From: Leptospira fletcheri
GTDB lineage: Bacteria > Spirochaetota > Leptospiria > Leptospirales > Leptospiraceae
Reading direction: 5' to 3'
Assembly (NCBI RefSeq): GCF_004769195.1
Contig: NZ_RQET01000001.1
Coordinates: 410,572-474,571, forward strand
DNA: 64,000 nucleotides
The position numbers and the translations under genes were made by a program. Under the pieces are notes generated by a model. That model ran no database searches. It was not told where the DNA came from and was given only the letters and a program-made list of their open reading frames with translations. Positions within the stretch are counted from its first letter, which is position 1. Each line of letters opens with the position of its first letter. Shown here piece by piece: positions 1 to 9,528 of this stretch.

Positions 1-1
1 A

Positions 2-214
2 GGAAAGAACAATCACTTCCACTTGTCCGGTTACGGAGTCACGGCGTATGTCGGAACAAGACTCGACTTCTTCCGTTCCTTCTTTATCGAAATCGGAGGA
101 AGAGGGGGATACATAGATCTTACGAACATCCTTACCAACGGTAGAAGTAAAGACAGAGCGACCCAGAATTTCGATTTTATGGAACTGATCGGGTCGGCAG
201 GTATCAATTTTTAA
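2..214 (+). CDS. C-terminal end of an outer-membrane protein (partial)
   Basis: The reading frame is open to the left window edge, so only the last 70 or so residues are present. They alternate aromatic/hydrophobic and polar residues in short strand-like stretches and end in GINF, as expected for the last strands of an outer-membrane beta-barrel whose C-terminal residue is aromatic. The stop is followed 14 bases later by the TTG start of ruvA, so the two may be co-transcribed. The family cannot be named from this fragment; the barrel assignment is inference from composition and the terminal Phe. Confidence 0.6.
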   Translation, partial: GKNNHFHLSGYGVTAYVGTRLDFFRSFFIEIGGRGGYIDLTNILTNGRSKDRATQNFDFMELIGSAGINF

Positions 215-228
215 GGAAGGGATCCGAT

Positions 229-867
229 TTGATTTCCGGTCTGCAAGGTTCTATTCGTAAATTGGAAGTGAATACCGTTCATTTGGACGTACAATCGATC
301 ACTTACGAAATTACAATTTCCTTTAAAACGTATCTGGAATTAAAGGAGAACTTTAAGGCCGAAAAAAAGGACGTGAGACTGCACATCTACCATTCGATGA
401 CCGAGCGGGGGCAGCGCCTCTTCGGTTTTCTTCACGAACGGGACAAGGAATTTTTTAAAGTGATCAAAGGATTGCACGGGATAGGAGAAATGACCGCCTT
501 AAAAGTGCTTTCCTTCTTCACCCCTTGGGAATTGTACGGAATCGTCTCTTCCGGCCAGGCCAAAGATCTGGAAAAAATTCCCAAAGTTCGGTCCAAAACC
601 TCGGAAAAGATCTTTTTCGAGGTGAAGCAGAATAAGAAAAAATTAGAACTTTTTTTGGAGGGAACTCCCACGGATCCGATTCCCTCGGAATTCGGACCGA
701 GTGTCCTTCCCTCTCCTGCAGACCGCTTCAAGGAAACCGCAATCCAAGCATTAGTTCAGCTCGGGTTCGACGATAAATCCGCTGCAAAAGAAGTCGAAAA
801 ACACCTCAAAAAACAATCGTTTACCGACACCGGCGAGCTCATCCGGGAAATCTTAAAAAACCTTTGA
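229..867 (+). CDS. ruvA: Holliday junction branch migration protein RuvA
   Basis: A 212-residue protein of the usual RuvA length. RuvA tetramers bind Holliday junctions and load the RuvB motor during recombinational repair. The N-terminal OB-fold (about residues 1-65) opens with MISGLQGSI and contains the family's [16 protein letters not shown] region. Helix-hairpin-helix elements follow at about 72-130 ([16 protein letters not shown] and [19 protein letters not shown]). The C-terminal RuvB-binding domain starts near residue 165 ([15 protein letters not shown]). The start is TTG with an AAGGA sequence just upstream. ruvB and ruvC are not adjacent. Confidence 0.95.
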   Translation: MISGLQGSIRKLEVNTVHLDVQSITYEITISFKTYLELKENFKAEKKDVRLHIYHSMTERGQRLFGFLHERDKEFFKVIKGLHGIGEMTALKVLSFFTPWELYGIVSSGQAKDLEKIPKVRSKTSEKIFFEVKQNKKKLELFLEGTPTDPIPSEFGPSVLPSPADRFKETAIQALVQLGFDDKSAAKEVEKHLKKQSFTDTGELIREILKNL

Positions 868-1090
868 TCCTCAAATTCCGATAGATATAAAGCCCGGACT
901 CCAAATCATCCCCAATCCGAAATACCTACCAAAGAGACAGAATCCCCCGACCTGGAACCCCTTCCTAGCCCCCCCTTTTTCAAAAATCGACAGGAGGAAA
1001 AGAAATGAGTTGACAAAATAGTTCAAATTCAAAGCATTAAAACATGAATCATTTCCCTTCTTGATAAGGAAAATGATAGGAGAAGAAACA

Positions 1091-1537
1091 ATGTTAGAAG
1101 CGCTTCTTTCCACAAAGGAAGACTTAGTTCCTTTTTTACTTCGGATTATTTTGGCCGTGGTGATCTTTCCCCATGGAGCCCAAAAACTTTTCGGATGGTT
1201 TGGCGGTTACGGCTTCAAAGGCACATACGGATATATGACGCAGCAGGCAGGACTTCCTGGAATCATAGCGGTTTTGGTGATTTTAGGAGAATCTTTCGGA
1301 TCGGTCACCTTGCTACTCGGATTCTTAACTCGTTTTTCCGCGATTAGCATCGGCATCATTCTATTGGGAGCAACCCTTCTCGTCCACAGACAACATGGAT
1401 TTTTCATGAACTGGTTCGGGGCACAGCAAGGAGAAGGTTACGAATACCATATTCTTGGAATCGGAATTGCTGTCGTTCTCGGGATTACCGGCGGCGGAAT
1501 CTATTCCTTGGATCTTTGGCTCCAGGGATTGCTCTAA
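1091..1537 (+). CDS. DoxX family membrane protein
   Basis: A 148-residue protein with four predicted membrane helices. The DoxX signature is the first helix followed by FPHGAQKLFGWFGGYG (about residues 27-42), then a loop with GLPG and later helices rich in Gly and Ile. DoxX proteins are small inner-membrane proteins linked in some bacteria to thiosulfate or quinone redox, or to oxidative-stress complexes; the substrate here is unknown. I chose the ATG at 1091 because AGGAGAA lies 6-7 bases upstream. An in-frame TTG at 1061 would add ten residues but lacks a comparable ribosome site. The gene stands alone between ruvA and sucC. Confidence 0.85.
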   Translation: MLEALLSTKEDLVPFLLRIILAVVIFPHGAQKLFGWFGGYGFKGTYGYMTQQAGLPGIIAVLVILGESFGSVTLLLGFLTRFSAISIGIILLGATLLVHRQHGFFMNWFGAQQGEGYEYHILGIGIAVVLGITGGGIYSLDLWLQGLL

Positions 1538-1977
1538 CGAGAAAGTTCGGAAAATCGCTTCGGAAAATTCCGTTGCGGGCATTGGGGTCTCCCCGCCCTT
1601 CCTGGGCGGGGGCCGGTGTGGCGGCACCCTCGAAGCGGCGGACCGAACGCGTATAGCACATGCTTTCCCCAAAAGAAAGTTCTTTTTAAAAAATTCTCTG
1701 GCGGAGCTCCTGCAACAAGGAAAACTGAAGAAAGGCTTACGAAAACATCCTGTTTCTGATCGACATTTCCAGGATTCTCCCAAGAGCCCACTTCCCTACC
1801 GGAACATGAGCGCGGGCCAAAACCCATATCCGGGAGCTCCTGCAGCACCGACTCGATCCTAAGCATCTCACTCCCGATTCCTGGCACCTAATAACGATAG
1901 ACAGGAAATTCCGGGCGAAAATCCTTAGAAAAAGCGATTTTGTATCCATTCATCAACCCCAATAAAAAGGCCAATGC
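1538..1977. other. Long intergenic region with GC-rich hairpin and short repeats
   Basis: No convincing gene is seen in these 440 bases upstream of sucC. A perfect 8-bp stem (CCCCGCCC, loop TTCCT, GGGCGGGG) occupies 1591-1611 with no T-run after it. The 12-mer GGAGCTCCTGCA occurs twice, at 1703-1714 and 1833-1844. Open frames here overlap on both strands and match no family I recognise. The stretch is more GC-rich and palindromic than its surroundings, which suggests a dispersed intergenic repeat. Confidence 0.5.
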
Positions 1978-3150
<1,173 letters not shown>

Positions 3151-3179
3151 GGAAACGGACAAAAAGGTTATAATCAAGA

Positions 3180-4064
3180 ATGGCAGTATTAGTAGATAAC
3201 AATACCCGAGTCGTAGTCCAGGGAATCACGGGAAAAGAAGGATCTTTTCACGCAACCCAAATGCTGGAATACGGTACGAACGTAGTCGCAGGTGTGACCC
3301 CCGGAAAAGGAGGCACAACCACTGATTTGGCAGGCAAGGCGGTTCCCGTATTTAACAGCCTCAAAGATGCGATTGCAAAAGAAGGTGCCAACGCCTCCAT
3401 TATTTTCGTCCCCCCTCCCTTTGCGGCGGACGCGATCTTAGAAGGAATTTTTAACGAAATCCCTCTGGTCGTTTGTATTACGGAAGGCATTCCTACCCAT
3501 GACATGCTCAAAGTGTACAGCGCTCTTCGCAGTTCCAAAACCCGTTTGATCGGACCGAACTGTCCGGGGATCATCTCTCCGAAATATAGCGTAAAAATGG
3601 GAATCATGCCCGGATTTATCCACCAAGCTGGAAATATCGGAATCGTTTCTCGCTCCGGAACCTTGACTTACGAATCCGTAGCGCAGTTAAGCCAGCATGG
3701 ACTGGGACAATCCACCGTAATCGGAATCGGAGGGGACCCTGTTCCCGGAATGAACCACACCGAAGCGATCAAACTTTTGAACGAGGATTCCGAAACCAAA
3801 GGGATCGTCATGATCGGAGAAATCGGCGGAACCTCGGAAGAAGAAGCGGCAGCTTATATCAAAAACAACGTGAAAAAACCCGTCGTAGGGTTTATCGCAG
3901 GCCAAACGGCTCCACCGGGCAAAAGGATGGGGCACGCGGGAGCGATTATCAGCGGTGGAATGGGAACGGCATCATCCAAAATGAAAGCCATGACCGAAGC
4001 GGGCATCCATGTCTGCCAATCCATCGCCGAAGTGGGCGAAAAAATGAAGAAAGCGATCGGTTAA
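3180..4064 (+). CDS. sucD: Succinyl-CoA ligase [ADP-forming], alpha subunit
   Basis: A 294-residue protein matching SucD. The CoA-binding Rossmann domain is N-terminal, starting [14 protein letters not shown] with the typical GITGxxG loop near residue 15. The phosphohistidine segment [10 protein letters not shown] places the catalytic His at about residue 252, followed by the glycine-rich [15 protein letters not shown] and SRSGTLTYE are further family motifs. It lies 29 bases after sucC in the same operon and acts in the cytoplasm as the partner of SucC. Confidence 0.98.
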   Translation: MAVLVDNNTRVVVQGITGKEGSFHATQMLEYGTNVVAGVTPGKGGTTTDLAGKAVPVFNSLKDAIAKEGANASIIFVPPPFAADAILEGIFNEIPLVVCITEGIPTHDMLKVYSALRSSKTRLIGPNCPGIISPKYSVKMGIMPGFIHQAGNIGIVSRSGTLTYESVAQLSQHGLGQSTVIGIGGDPVPGMNHTEAIKLLNEDSETKGIVMIGEIGGTSEEEAAAYIKNNVKKPVVGFIAGQTAPPGKRMGHAGAIISGGMGTASSKMKAMTEAGIHVCQSIAEVGEKMKKAIG

Positions 4065-4101
4065 TACCGGTCTAAATTCGGGATCAGAATCGGAGGTCTA
4101 C

Positions 4102-5688
4102 ATGAACCAGCGCCAAAAAAATTCGAAACGTTCTTCCCTCGGCTTGGCCGGTCGGGTTTTCGCGTATGGAACGATTCTGATCCTATCCCAACTCGGGATT
4201 TCCGCCCAAACGGTCACGAAGCAGTTGAAGCTTTCCACAGAGGAAACGGTAAAACGTTCCCTGGAAAGCAACTTCAACCTGCAGAATCTTCGTTATGAAT
4301 TGGTAAAATCGGATTCCGGTTTTTTAAAGTCCGAATCCAAGTATTCTTGGAAAATCGTGAGCGATAACTCCTTCAACCAGACGATCTTACCGTTCAACCA
4401 AAACAACGTCTTTACCGGTAACAAAATCTCGAACGATACGATCAAGGGCGGGATCGAAAAGACCATCCGGACCACAGGGACATATTTCAAACTCGAAGCG
4501 GGAAACACCCGATTCGACTCCAACGCGTTCGAGGACAAGAGCAACCCGTTTACCGCGAGTTTCTCCGGATTAGGCCTTCCCCCTTTGTATACCGGCTTTA
4601 TCCGACTCACCTTTAGCCAGGATCTGCTGAAGAACTCCTTCGGATTACAAAGCCGGAACGAGGAAAAAATCCTGACCAAGCAGGGAGAAATCGCGAGAAA
4701 CCAGGTTTCTCAGCAGATTTCACAAGCGATCGTGGACGCACTCCTGGACTTTTGGGATTATTCCATCAAATTGCATTCTCTAAAAACGTACAGGAAACTT
4801 CAAGAAAACGTAAAAGACATACGTAACCTCACCATGCGTAAGCAAAGCTTGGGATTGTCCGAATCCTTCGAGGTAAACCAATGGAATTCCCTTCTGGCCC
4901 AGGCGGATAGCCAGTTGGAAACCGCAATCGTGCAAAAGGACGAAGCGAAGAGAAAGCTGGCTCGTAACTTAAGACTGGACGATAATACCGAACTTTCGGA
5001 AGAAACCGACCTCTTAGAAGACATACCTTCCAAGCCGGATTATACCGCGGACCTCACGGTCGCGTATCAAAAAAGAGCGGATTACCAAAACGCTCTCCGA
5101 CAAAAGGAAATTGCGGAAGTTCTCTTAAAGAACGCAAAGAACGACCAGCTTCCTAGCTTGACGGTTTCCGGTTATGCGGCTTCCCAAGCACAGACCCTCG
5201 TTTCTCCGGAAAAAAACTATAGCGATCCGGCGGATGGGGTCGGCTCCTTAAAATACAAGGATTACCAGACCAAGGTGGCTCTCTCTTATCCGATCTTCGA
5301 CAAAGGAGTGTATGCCGGTCGCCGGGATTCCGAGATCGGAGTAAAGCAAGCCAATCTTCAGGAACTGGATATCAAGAATCAAGTGCGGGACGATGTCCGC
5401 ACCAGGATCGATTCCCTCGAAGCGAGCTACCGGATTTATAAGAATTCCATCATTACGGAACGGGAATCGCAGAATTATTACAACGGAGTTCTAAGATCTT
5501 TCCGCCAAGGAAGGATGGATGCCGTTTCCGTAAAAAACGCATTGGACACTCTGGTAAGAGACCAACTCAGCCTGACCCAAGCGAAAGTGAACTTCAATAT
5601 CGATCTGATGCGTTATTACATCGCGAAAAATACTTTGTTGGAACGCTTCGATTTGGACGTGGACAAACTACTTCCGAATCTTCAATAA
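4102..5688 (+). CDS. TolC-family outer-membrane efflux protein
   Basis: A 528-residue protein with an N-terminal signal-like segment (hydrophobic about 20-35, ending near ISAQ) and the alternating helical and strand composition of outer-membrane efflux proteins. Long helical stretches rich in Gln, Asn, Lys and Glu (about 195-275 and 415-500) fit the periplasmic coiled-coil barrel; a Tyr/Phe-rich middle segment fits the membrane strands. TolC proteins form the exit duct of tripartite pumps or type I secretion systems. No inner-membrane pump or adaptor is adjacent, so its partner is elsewhere. GGAGG lies just upstream of the ATG. It starts 37 bases after sucD and precedes the SH3b gene by 22 bases. 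Confidence 0.88.
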   Translation: MNQRQKNSKRSSLGLAGRVFAYGTILILSQLGISAQTVTKQLKLSTEETVKRSLESNFNLQNLRYELVKSDSGFLKSESKYSWKIVSDNSFNQTILPFNQNNVFTGNKISNDTIKGGIEKTIRTTGTYFKLEAGNTRFDSNAFEDKSNPFTASFSGLGLPPLYTGFIRLTFSQDLLKNSFGLQSRNEEKILTKQGEIARNQVSQQISQAIVDALLDFWDYSIKLHSLKTYRKLQENVKDIRNLTMRKQSLGLSESFEVNQWNSLLAQADSQLETAIVQKDEAKRKLARNLRLDDNTELSEETDLLEDIPSKPDYTADLTVAYQKRADYQNALRQKEIAEVLLKNAKNDQLPSLTVSGYAASQAQTLVSPEKNYSDPADGVGSLKYKDYQTKVALSYPIFDKGVYAGRRDSEIGVKQANLQELDIKNQVRDDVRTRIDSLEASYRIYKNSIITERESQNYYNGVLRSFRQGRMDAVSVKNALDTLVRDQLSLTQAKVNFNIDLMRYYIAKNTLLERFDLDVDKLLPNLQ

Positions 5689-5710
5689 ACTGGAAGAACC
5701 GAAACCACTT

Positions 5711-7141
5711 TTGAAGCGCGGATTTTTCCTTTCACTCTTCGGGATCGCGGCCCTTATCCTTCTGATCGTCTTGGCTTGGAAGTTTTGGCCCAAGCCTTCG
5801 GACACGATCTACGAGAATTTTAAAAAAGGAAAATGGGAAAAAGTGGTCCGTTCCGTAGGAACTCTTTCCGAACCTTCTCCTTACGATCTATTCTACGCTT
5901 CCCAGTCCCTTGTCTCCTTCAACTCCGAGCTCAAAAAATTGGAACCCGCGGAACAAAACAAGGAAGCGACCCGATTCTCTAATATTACAAAAATCGGATT
6001 CCTTTCCGTAGGAGAAGGTGCCGGCTTTCCTGTCTTCGAGGACGTTTTTTTAACCAAGCTCCCGCGCGGGGGATTTTTACGGGAAAAAGCTCTGGCGTTC
6101 CGACTGGAATCCGCGTCCGATTGGGAAGAAGAATCGAATTTTCTAAAATACCTGAAGGAATTCCTAAAATCCGATCCTCTCGTTCTCGGTGCGAAATATT
6201 CGGTTACACTTAGGAAAGCTCTAAAGCGTGAAATTCCTCTGACCGAACCGGACAAAAAGGAAGCCGAAGAGCGACTCGGATTTTTGAGCTCGCAGGAAGA
6301 TTCCGTATTTTTTACGGGAAGACTGAAAAACACCGGAGAAAACACCAACCTTCGGACCGGGCCCGGAACGGAGAACCCTGGCCGCGCCCGATTGAAAAAA
6401 AATCTGACTCTGTACGTGTTGGATAGGGATCCTCGTTCGGAAACGATCGGAGGGAAAAAAGGAAATTGGCTTCAGATCTATGTTCCCGAACTCTCCGTCA
6501 CCGGTTGGATTTTCTCCACCTTTACGGCGGAAGATCCCTATCCTCAGGAAAAAGCGGAGGCCATGTTGGCCGGATTTTCGCAGTCGGAAAAAAGTACAGC
6601 ATGGGATTTCGCGTTCTGGGAGCCGAACCAACCGCCGCCCGGATTTCACGGAGAATATTTGAAAACCGACAAGATCGCACTCGATGGAGATTACGGAATC
6701 GTACTATATAGATCCCAAAACGGAAAATATACGGAGATCTGTAGATTGGTCGAAGAACCCTTCCGTTCCCTGGAATTTGTCTCAGCCAGCCTCAGCGGAG
6801 AAGAGCCTGTTCCTATCTTTCGACTTTATGCCGGACAACCTGGATCCTGGAAGCCCGGATTTCAGATCGACTTGGAACGGGATAGCATTTCGATTAACAG
6901 AAATAGATACGTTACGGGAAATTCCTCCGGCAAACGCCGTTTCCGGATCGCGATTTCATCTTCGAACTCCGGATCCGCCTCGGCCTCTCTGCTCCTCGGA
7001 GAAACCGTGGCATTGCAAGGGATCCGCCCGGAAGAGGATTTTTCTCCGGAGGAAGAGACCCGATACAAACTTTGCCTTCTTCAACCGGAAAAACGTTCCG
7101 ATTCCAATCTAGCGGCCTTTCGGTTCGAATTTCATTTCTAA
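5711..7141 (+). CDS. SH3b domain-containing membrane-anchored protein
   Basis: A 476-residue protein starting with TTG. Residues 4-24 form one hydrophobic segment (signal anchor or uncleaved signal), so most of the protein is probably outside the cytoplasmic membrane. A bacterial SH3 domain is visible at about 203-272: NLRTGPG near 213-219, a strand ending in GNWLQIYVP, then GWIFSTF. Such domains usually bind peptidoglycan or peptides. The rest has no family I recognise. The gene is 22 bases downstream of the TolC-family gene, so shared transcription is likely. Confidence 0.75.
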   Translation: MKRGFFLSLFGIAALILLIVLAWKFWPKPSDTIYENFKKGKWEKVVRSVGTLSEPSPYDLFYASQSLVSFNSELKKLEPAEQNKEATRFSNITKIGFLSVGEGAGFPVFEDVFLTKLPRGGFLREKALAFRLESASDWEEESNFLKYLKEFLKSDPLVLGAKYSVTLRKALKREIPLTEPDKKEAEERLGFLSSQEDSVFFTGRLKNTGENTNLRTGPGTENPGRARLKKNLTLYVLDRDPRSETIGGKKGNWLQIYVPELSVTGWIFSTFTAEDPYPQEKAEAMLAGFSQSEKSTAWDFAFWEPNQPPPGFHGEYLKTDKIALDGDYGIVLYRSQNGKYTEICRLVEEPFRSLEFVSASLSGEEPVPIFRLYAGQPGSWKPGFQIDLERDSISINRNRYVTGNSSGKRRFRIAISSSNSGSASASLLLGETVALQGIRPEEDFSPEEETRYKLCLLQPEKRSDSNLAAFRFEFHF

Positions 7142-7170
7142 GGGCAGGAATTATATTAGGAGATTCAACT

Positions 7171-7422
7171 ATGCCTACTTACGACTACCGCTGCAAAAAC
7201 TGCGGCCAAACTTTCGAATACTTCCAATCCATGAAGGACGATCCGATCAAGACCTGTATCCTTTGCGGTAAAGGGGAAGTCGAGCGTCTGATCTCGAACG
7301 GAGGTGGAATCATCTTCAAGGGTTCCGGATTCTACGTCACGGATTATAAATCTTCCGGGAATTCCTCTAACTCTTCTAACTCCTCCAATTCCTCGTCCGG
7401 TTCGTCCGAATCCTCCGGCTGA
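7171..7422 (+). CDS. FmdB-family zinc ribbon protein
   Basis: An 83-residue protein. It opens MPTYDYRC, and two CxxC pairs (CKNC at about 8-11 and CILC at about 31-34) form the zinc ribbon of the FmdB/CxxC_CxxC_SSSS family, ending with the GSGFYVTDY element. The last 20 or so residues are almost only Ser and Asn in an SSN repeat, which is common as a disordered tail in this family. Its molecular role is unknown; a regulatory role has been proposed for FmdB. The ATG at 7171 has TTAGGAGA upstream. It ends 2 bases before the lpxI start. Confidence 0.9.
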   Translation: MPTYDYRCKNCGQTFEYFQSMKDDPIKTCILCGKGEVERLISNGGGIIFKGSGFYVTDYKSSGNSSNSSNSSNSSSGSSESSG

Positions 7423-7424
7423 AC

Positions 7425-8300
7425 TTGGGCCGTTTAGGAATTTTAGCGGGAGGAGGAGACCTTCCGCAAATCGGAATGCGCGAAGCCTTAGCGGCCGGAG
7501 AAGATCCGCTGTTTCTTTCCATCGCGGAATCGGATTTTACTCCCGGCGACTATCCGGACCGGGTCGTACCCATTCGCATCGCGAAGATAGGAGGATTGTT
7601 AAAATCCTGTAAAGCGAACGGAATCGATCGCCTCCTTCTATTAGGAAAGGTCAAAAAGGAAATCATATTCAAAAGTATGAATTTCGATCTGAAAGCCATC
7701 GCTTTATTGGCGAGAATGGTAAACCGGCACGATTATTCCATTTTCAAAACGGTGGCCGAAGAATTCGAAAAAGAAGGGATCCGGATCCTCTCCCAAAAAA
7801 CGTATCTGAAATCTCTTCTTCTCCCGCAAGGTAGGTATACGAAAAAAGCCTTGGACAAAAGACAGTTGGCCGATGTGGAATTCGGAATGGAATATGCGGA
7901 GAAAATCGCTCATTTGGACATAGGCCAGACGGTCGTCGTATTGGATAAGTCCGTATTGGCGGTGGAAGCCGTGGAAGGAACGGATTTGGCGATTCGACGC
8001 GGAGGCTCCTTTGCCAAAAAGGACAAGGCGGTCGTATGTAAAAGTTCCAAACCTAGCCAGGATGACCGGTTCGATCTTCCCACCGTTGGCGTGGAAACCC
8101 TGAAAACGATGAAGGAAAGCGACTGCGAAATCCTCTCCTTGAGGGAAGGAGAAACCATCGTGGTGGATCCTCCGGAATTTATTCGCCTTGCCGAAAAACT
8201 AAAAATACATATCTTGAGTATCGGCCGTGGTAACCTCTCGAAAATCAATAGCACCCAAAAAAGACTCCCCGAAATCCAAAAAGTCCCCCGCAAAGCCTAG
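7425..8300 (+). CDS. lpxI: UDP-2,3-diacylglucosamine pyrophosphatase LpxI
   Basis: A 291-residue protein of the LpxI (DUF1009) family, which hydrolyses UDP-2,3-diacylglucosamine to lipid X in lipid A synthesis, replacing LpxH in many bacteria. Visible signatures are the N-terminal LGILAGGGDLP (about 3-13), KVKKEIIF, and the C-terminal VVLDKSVLAVEAVEGTDLAIRRGG with DLPTVGVETL. The start is TTG, two bases after the FmdB stop. The 3' end overlaps the lpxB frame by 74 bases. The adjacency to lpxB, the next enzyme in the pathway, supports the call. Confidence 0.95.
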   Translation: MGRLGILAGGGDLPQIGMREALAAGEDPLFLSIAESDFTPGDYPDRVVPIRIAKIGGLLKSCKANGIDRLLLLGKVKKEIIFKSMNFDLKAIALLARMVNRHDYSIFKTVAEEFEKEGIRILSQKTYLKSLLLPQGRYTKKALDKRQLADVEFGMEYAEKIAHLDIGQTVVVLDKSVLAVEAVEGTDLAIRRGGSFAKKDKAVVCKSSKPSQDDRFDLPTVGVETLKTMKESDCEILSLREGETIVVDPPEFIRLAEKLKIHILSIGRGNLSKINSTQKRLPEIQKVPRKA

Positions 8301-9513
8301 AGTTGGCGCGGGGGATTGGAGCCTCGATTCGTCACCCTCCTTCTTATTTTTAGCCGGAGAACATTCGGGGGATCTACTCGGAGGAGAACTCATCCACGAG
8401 TTGAAAAAGACCTACCCCGACTCCCCCTTTTTCGGAGTAGGCGGACCTAGGATGATAGAAGAAGGATTCGACTCCATCGAAAACATGGAGGAGCTCTCTG
8501 TGATCGGATTCACCGCAGTGCTGTTCAAATATAAGTTCCTGAAATCTCTGATGGAAAAGATCGTAGAAGAAGCTACGTCCCGCTCCTGCACTCATGCGGT
8601 CCTTGTCGATTATCCCGGATTCAACCTAAGATTAGCCCGCAAACTGAAGGCATTGGGAATCAAAGTGATCTTCTATGTTTCTCCCCAGCTTTGGGCTTGG
8701 AAATTCGATCGGATCTATGGGATCCAGGAATGCGTGGACTTGATGCTCGTCCTTTTCCCTTTCGAAAAGGAACTGTACGATAAATACGGAGTAAGAAGCG
8801 TTTTCGTCGGACACCCGATCGCTCAGAGAATCAAGGAGAAGATCAAGAAAGAAGCGGTTTTTCCGGAAACCGGAGAAAACAAACCTTCCTCTACGTACAT
8901 CGTCACGCTTATGCCCGGTTCCAGAAGCGGAGAGATCCGACGCATCCTGCAAACGCTTTTACAGACCGCAAAATTGCTTCATGAAGCTTTGGAAAAAGAA
9001 AAGAAACATGTCCGCTTCCTAATCCCGAATATCAACGCGAAAGAGGAGGAGTTTATCCTTCGTTCCATCGAAAAAATCTCGGCCCTTTCCCCGAACTTGA
9101 ACGTGGAGTACAGTTTCGATCGATCGTTAAGGGCGATAGAGGCTGCGGATTTGGTCTTGGTGGCTTCCGGAACTGCGACTCTGGAAGTGGTCTATTTCGA
9201 AAAGCCGATGATCATCCTCTATAAAGTCAGCTTTCTGACCTACTTCATCGCTTCGCAGGTGATTCGGACTCCGTACATAGGTTTGGTGAACATCCTTTCC
9301 GGTAGGGAGACTGCGCGGGAATTGATACAAGCGGAATGTACTCCCGAAATGGCCTTCGAAGAATCCTTAGCCATCCTAAAGAATAAAAAATACAGACACG
9401 CAATGATAGAGGATATCGCCTCCGTAAAACGATCCTTAGGCGACGAACCTACTTCTAAAAATGCGGCAAAAGCCGTCGTTCATTTCATTAAGGAAAAACG
9501 CACCGCCGGCTAA
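8227..9513 (+). CDS. lpxB: Lipid-A-disaccharide synthase LpxB
   Basis: A family GT19 glycosyltransferase that joins lipid X to UDP-diacylglucosamine to form the lipid A disaccharide at the inner membrane. The conserved core starts FLFLAGEHSGDLLGG (about residue 38), with FFGVGGPRMIEEGF, SPQLWAWK, VFVGHPIAQ, LMPGSRSGEI and VASGTATLEV further on. At 428 residues it is longer than the usual 380 or so because of about 37 extra N-terminal residues rich in Lys, Ser and Pro. The start is GTG at 8227; no in-frame start is seen between the lpxI stop and the conserved core, so initiation must lie inside lpxI. Confidence 0.95.
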   Translation: MVTSRKSIAPKKDSPKSKKSPAKPRVGAGDWSLDSSPSFLFLAGEHSGDLLGGELIHELKKTYPDSPFFGVGGPRMIEEGFDSIENMEELSVIGFTAVLFKYKFLKSLMEKIVEEATSRSCTHAVLVDYPGFNLRLARKLKALGIKVIFYVSPQLWAWKFDRIYGIQECVDLMLVLFPFEKELYDKYGVRSVFVGHPIAQRIKEKIKKEAVFPETGENKPSSTYIVTLMPGSRSGEIRRILQTLLQTAKLLHEALEKEKKHVRFLIPNINAKEEEFILRSIEKISALSPNLNVEYSFDRSLRAIEAADLVLVASGTATLEVVYFEKPMIILYKVSFLTYFIASQVIRTPYIGLVNILSGRETARELIQAECTPEMAFEESLAILKNKKYRHAMIEDIASVKRSLGDEPTSKNAAKAVVHFIKEKRTAG

Positions 9514-9528
9514 GGAACATGATCGGAA

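Noticed and set aside
1455..1862. 135-codon plus-strand frame spanning the end of the DoxX gene and the following gap
   Set aside because: It starts inside doxX in another frame and runs through a GC-rich palindromic region; Pro/Arg-rich composition is typical of non-coding frames.
7321..7422. Ser/Asn-rich repeat at the end of the FmdB gene as a separate repeat element
   Set aside because: Low-complexity Ser-rich tails are normal for this family.
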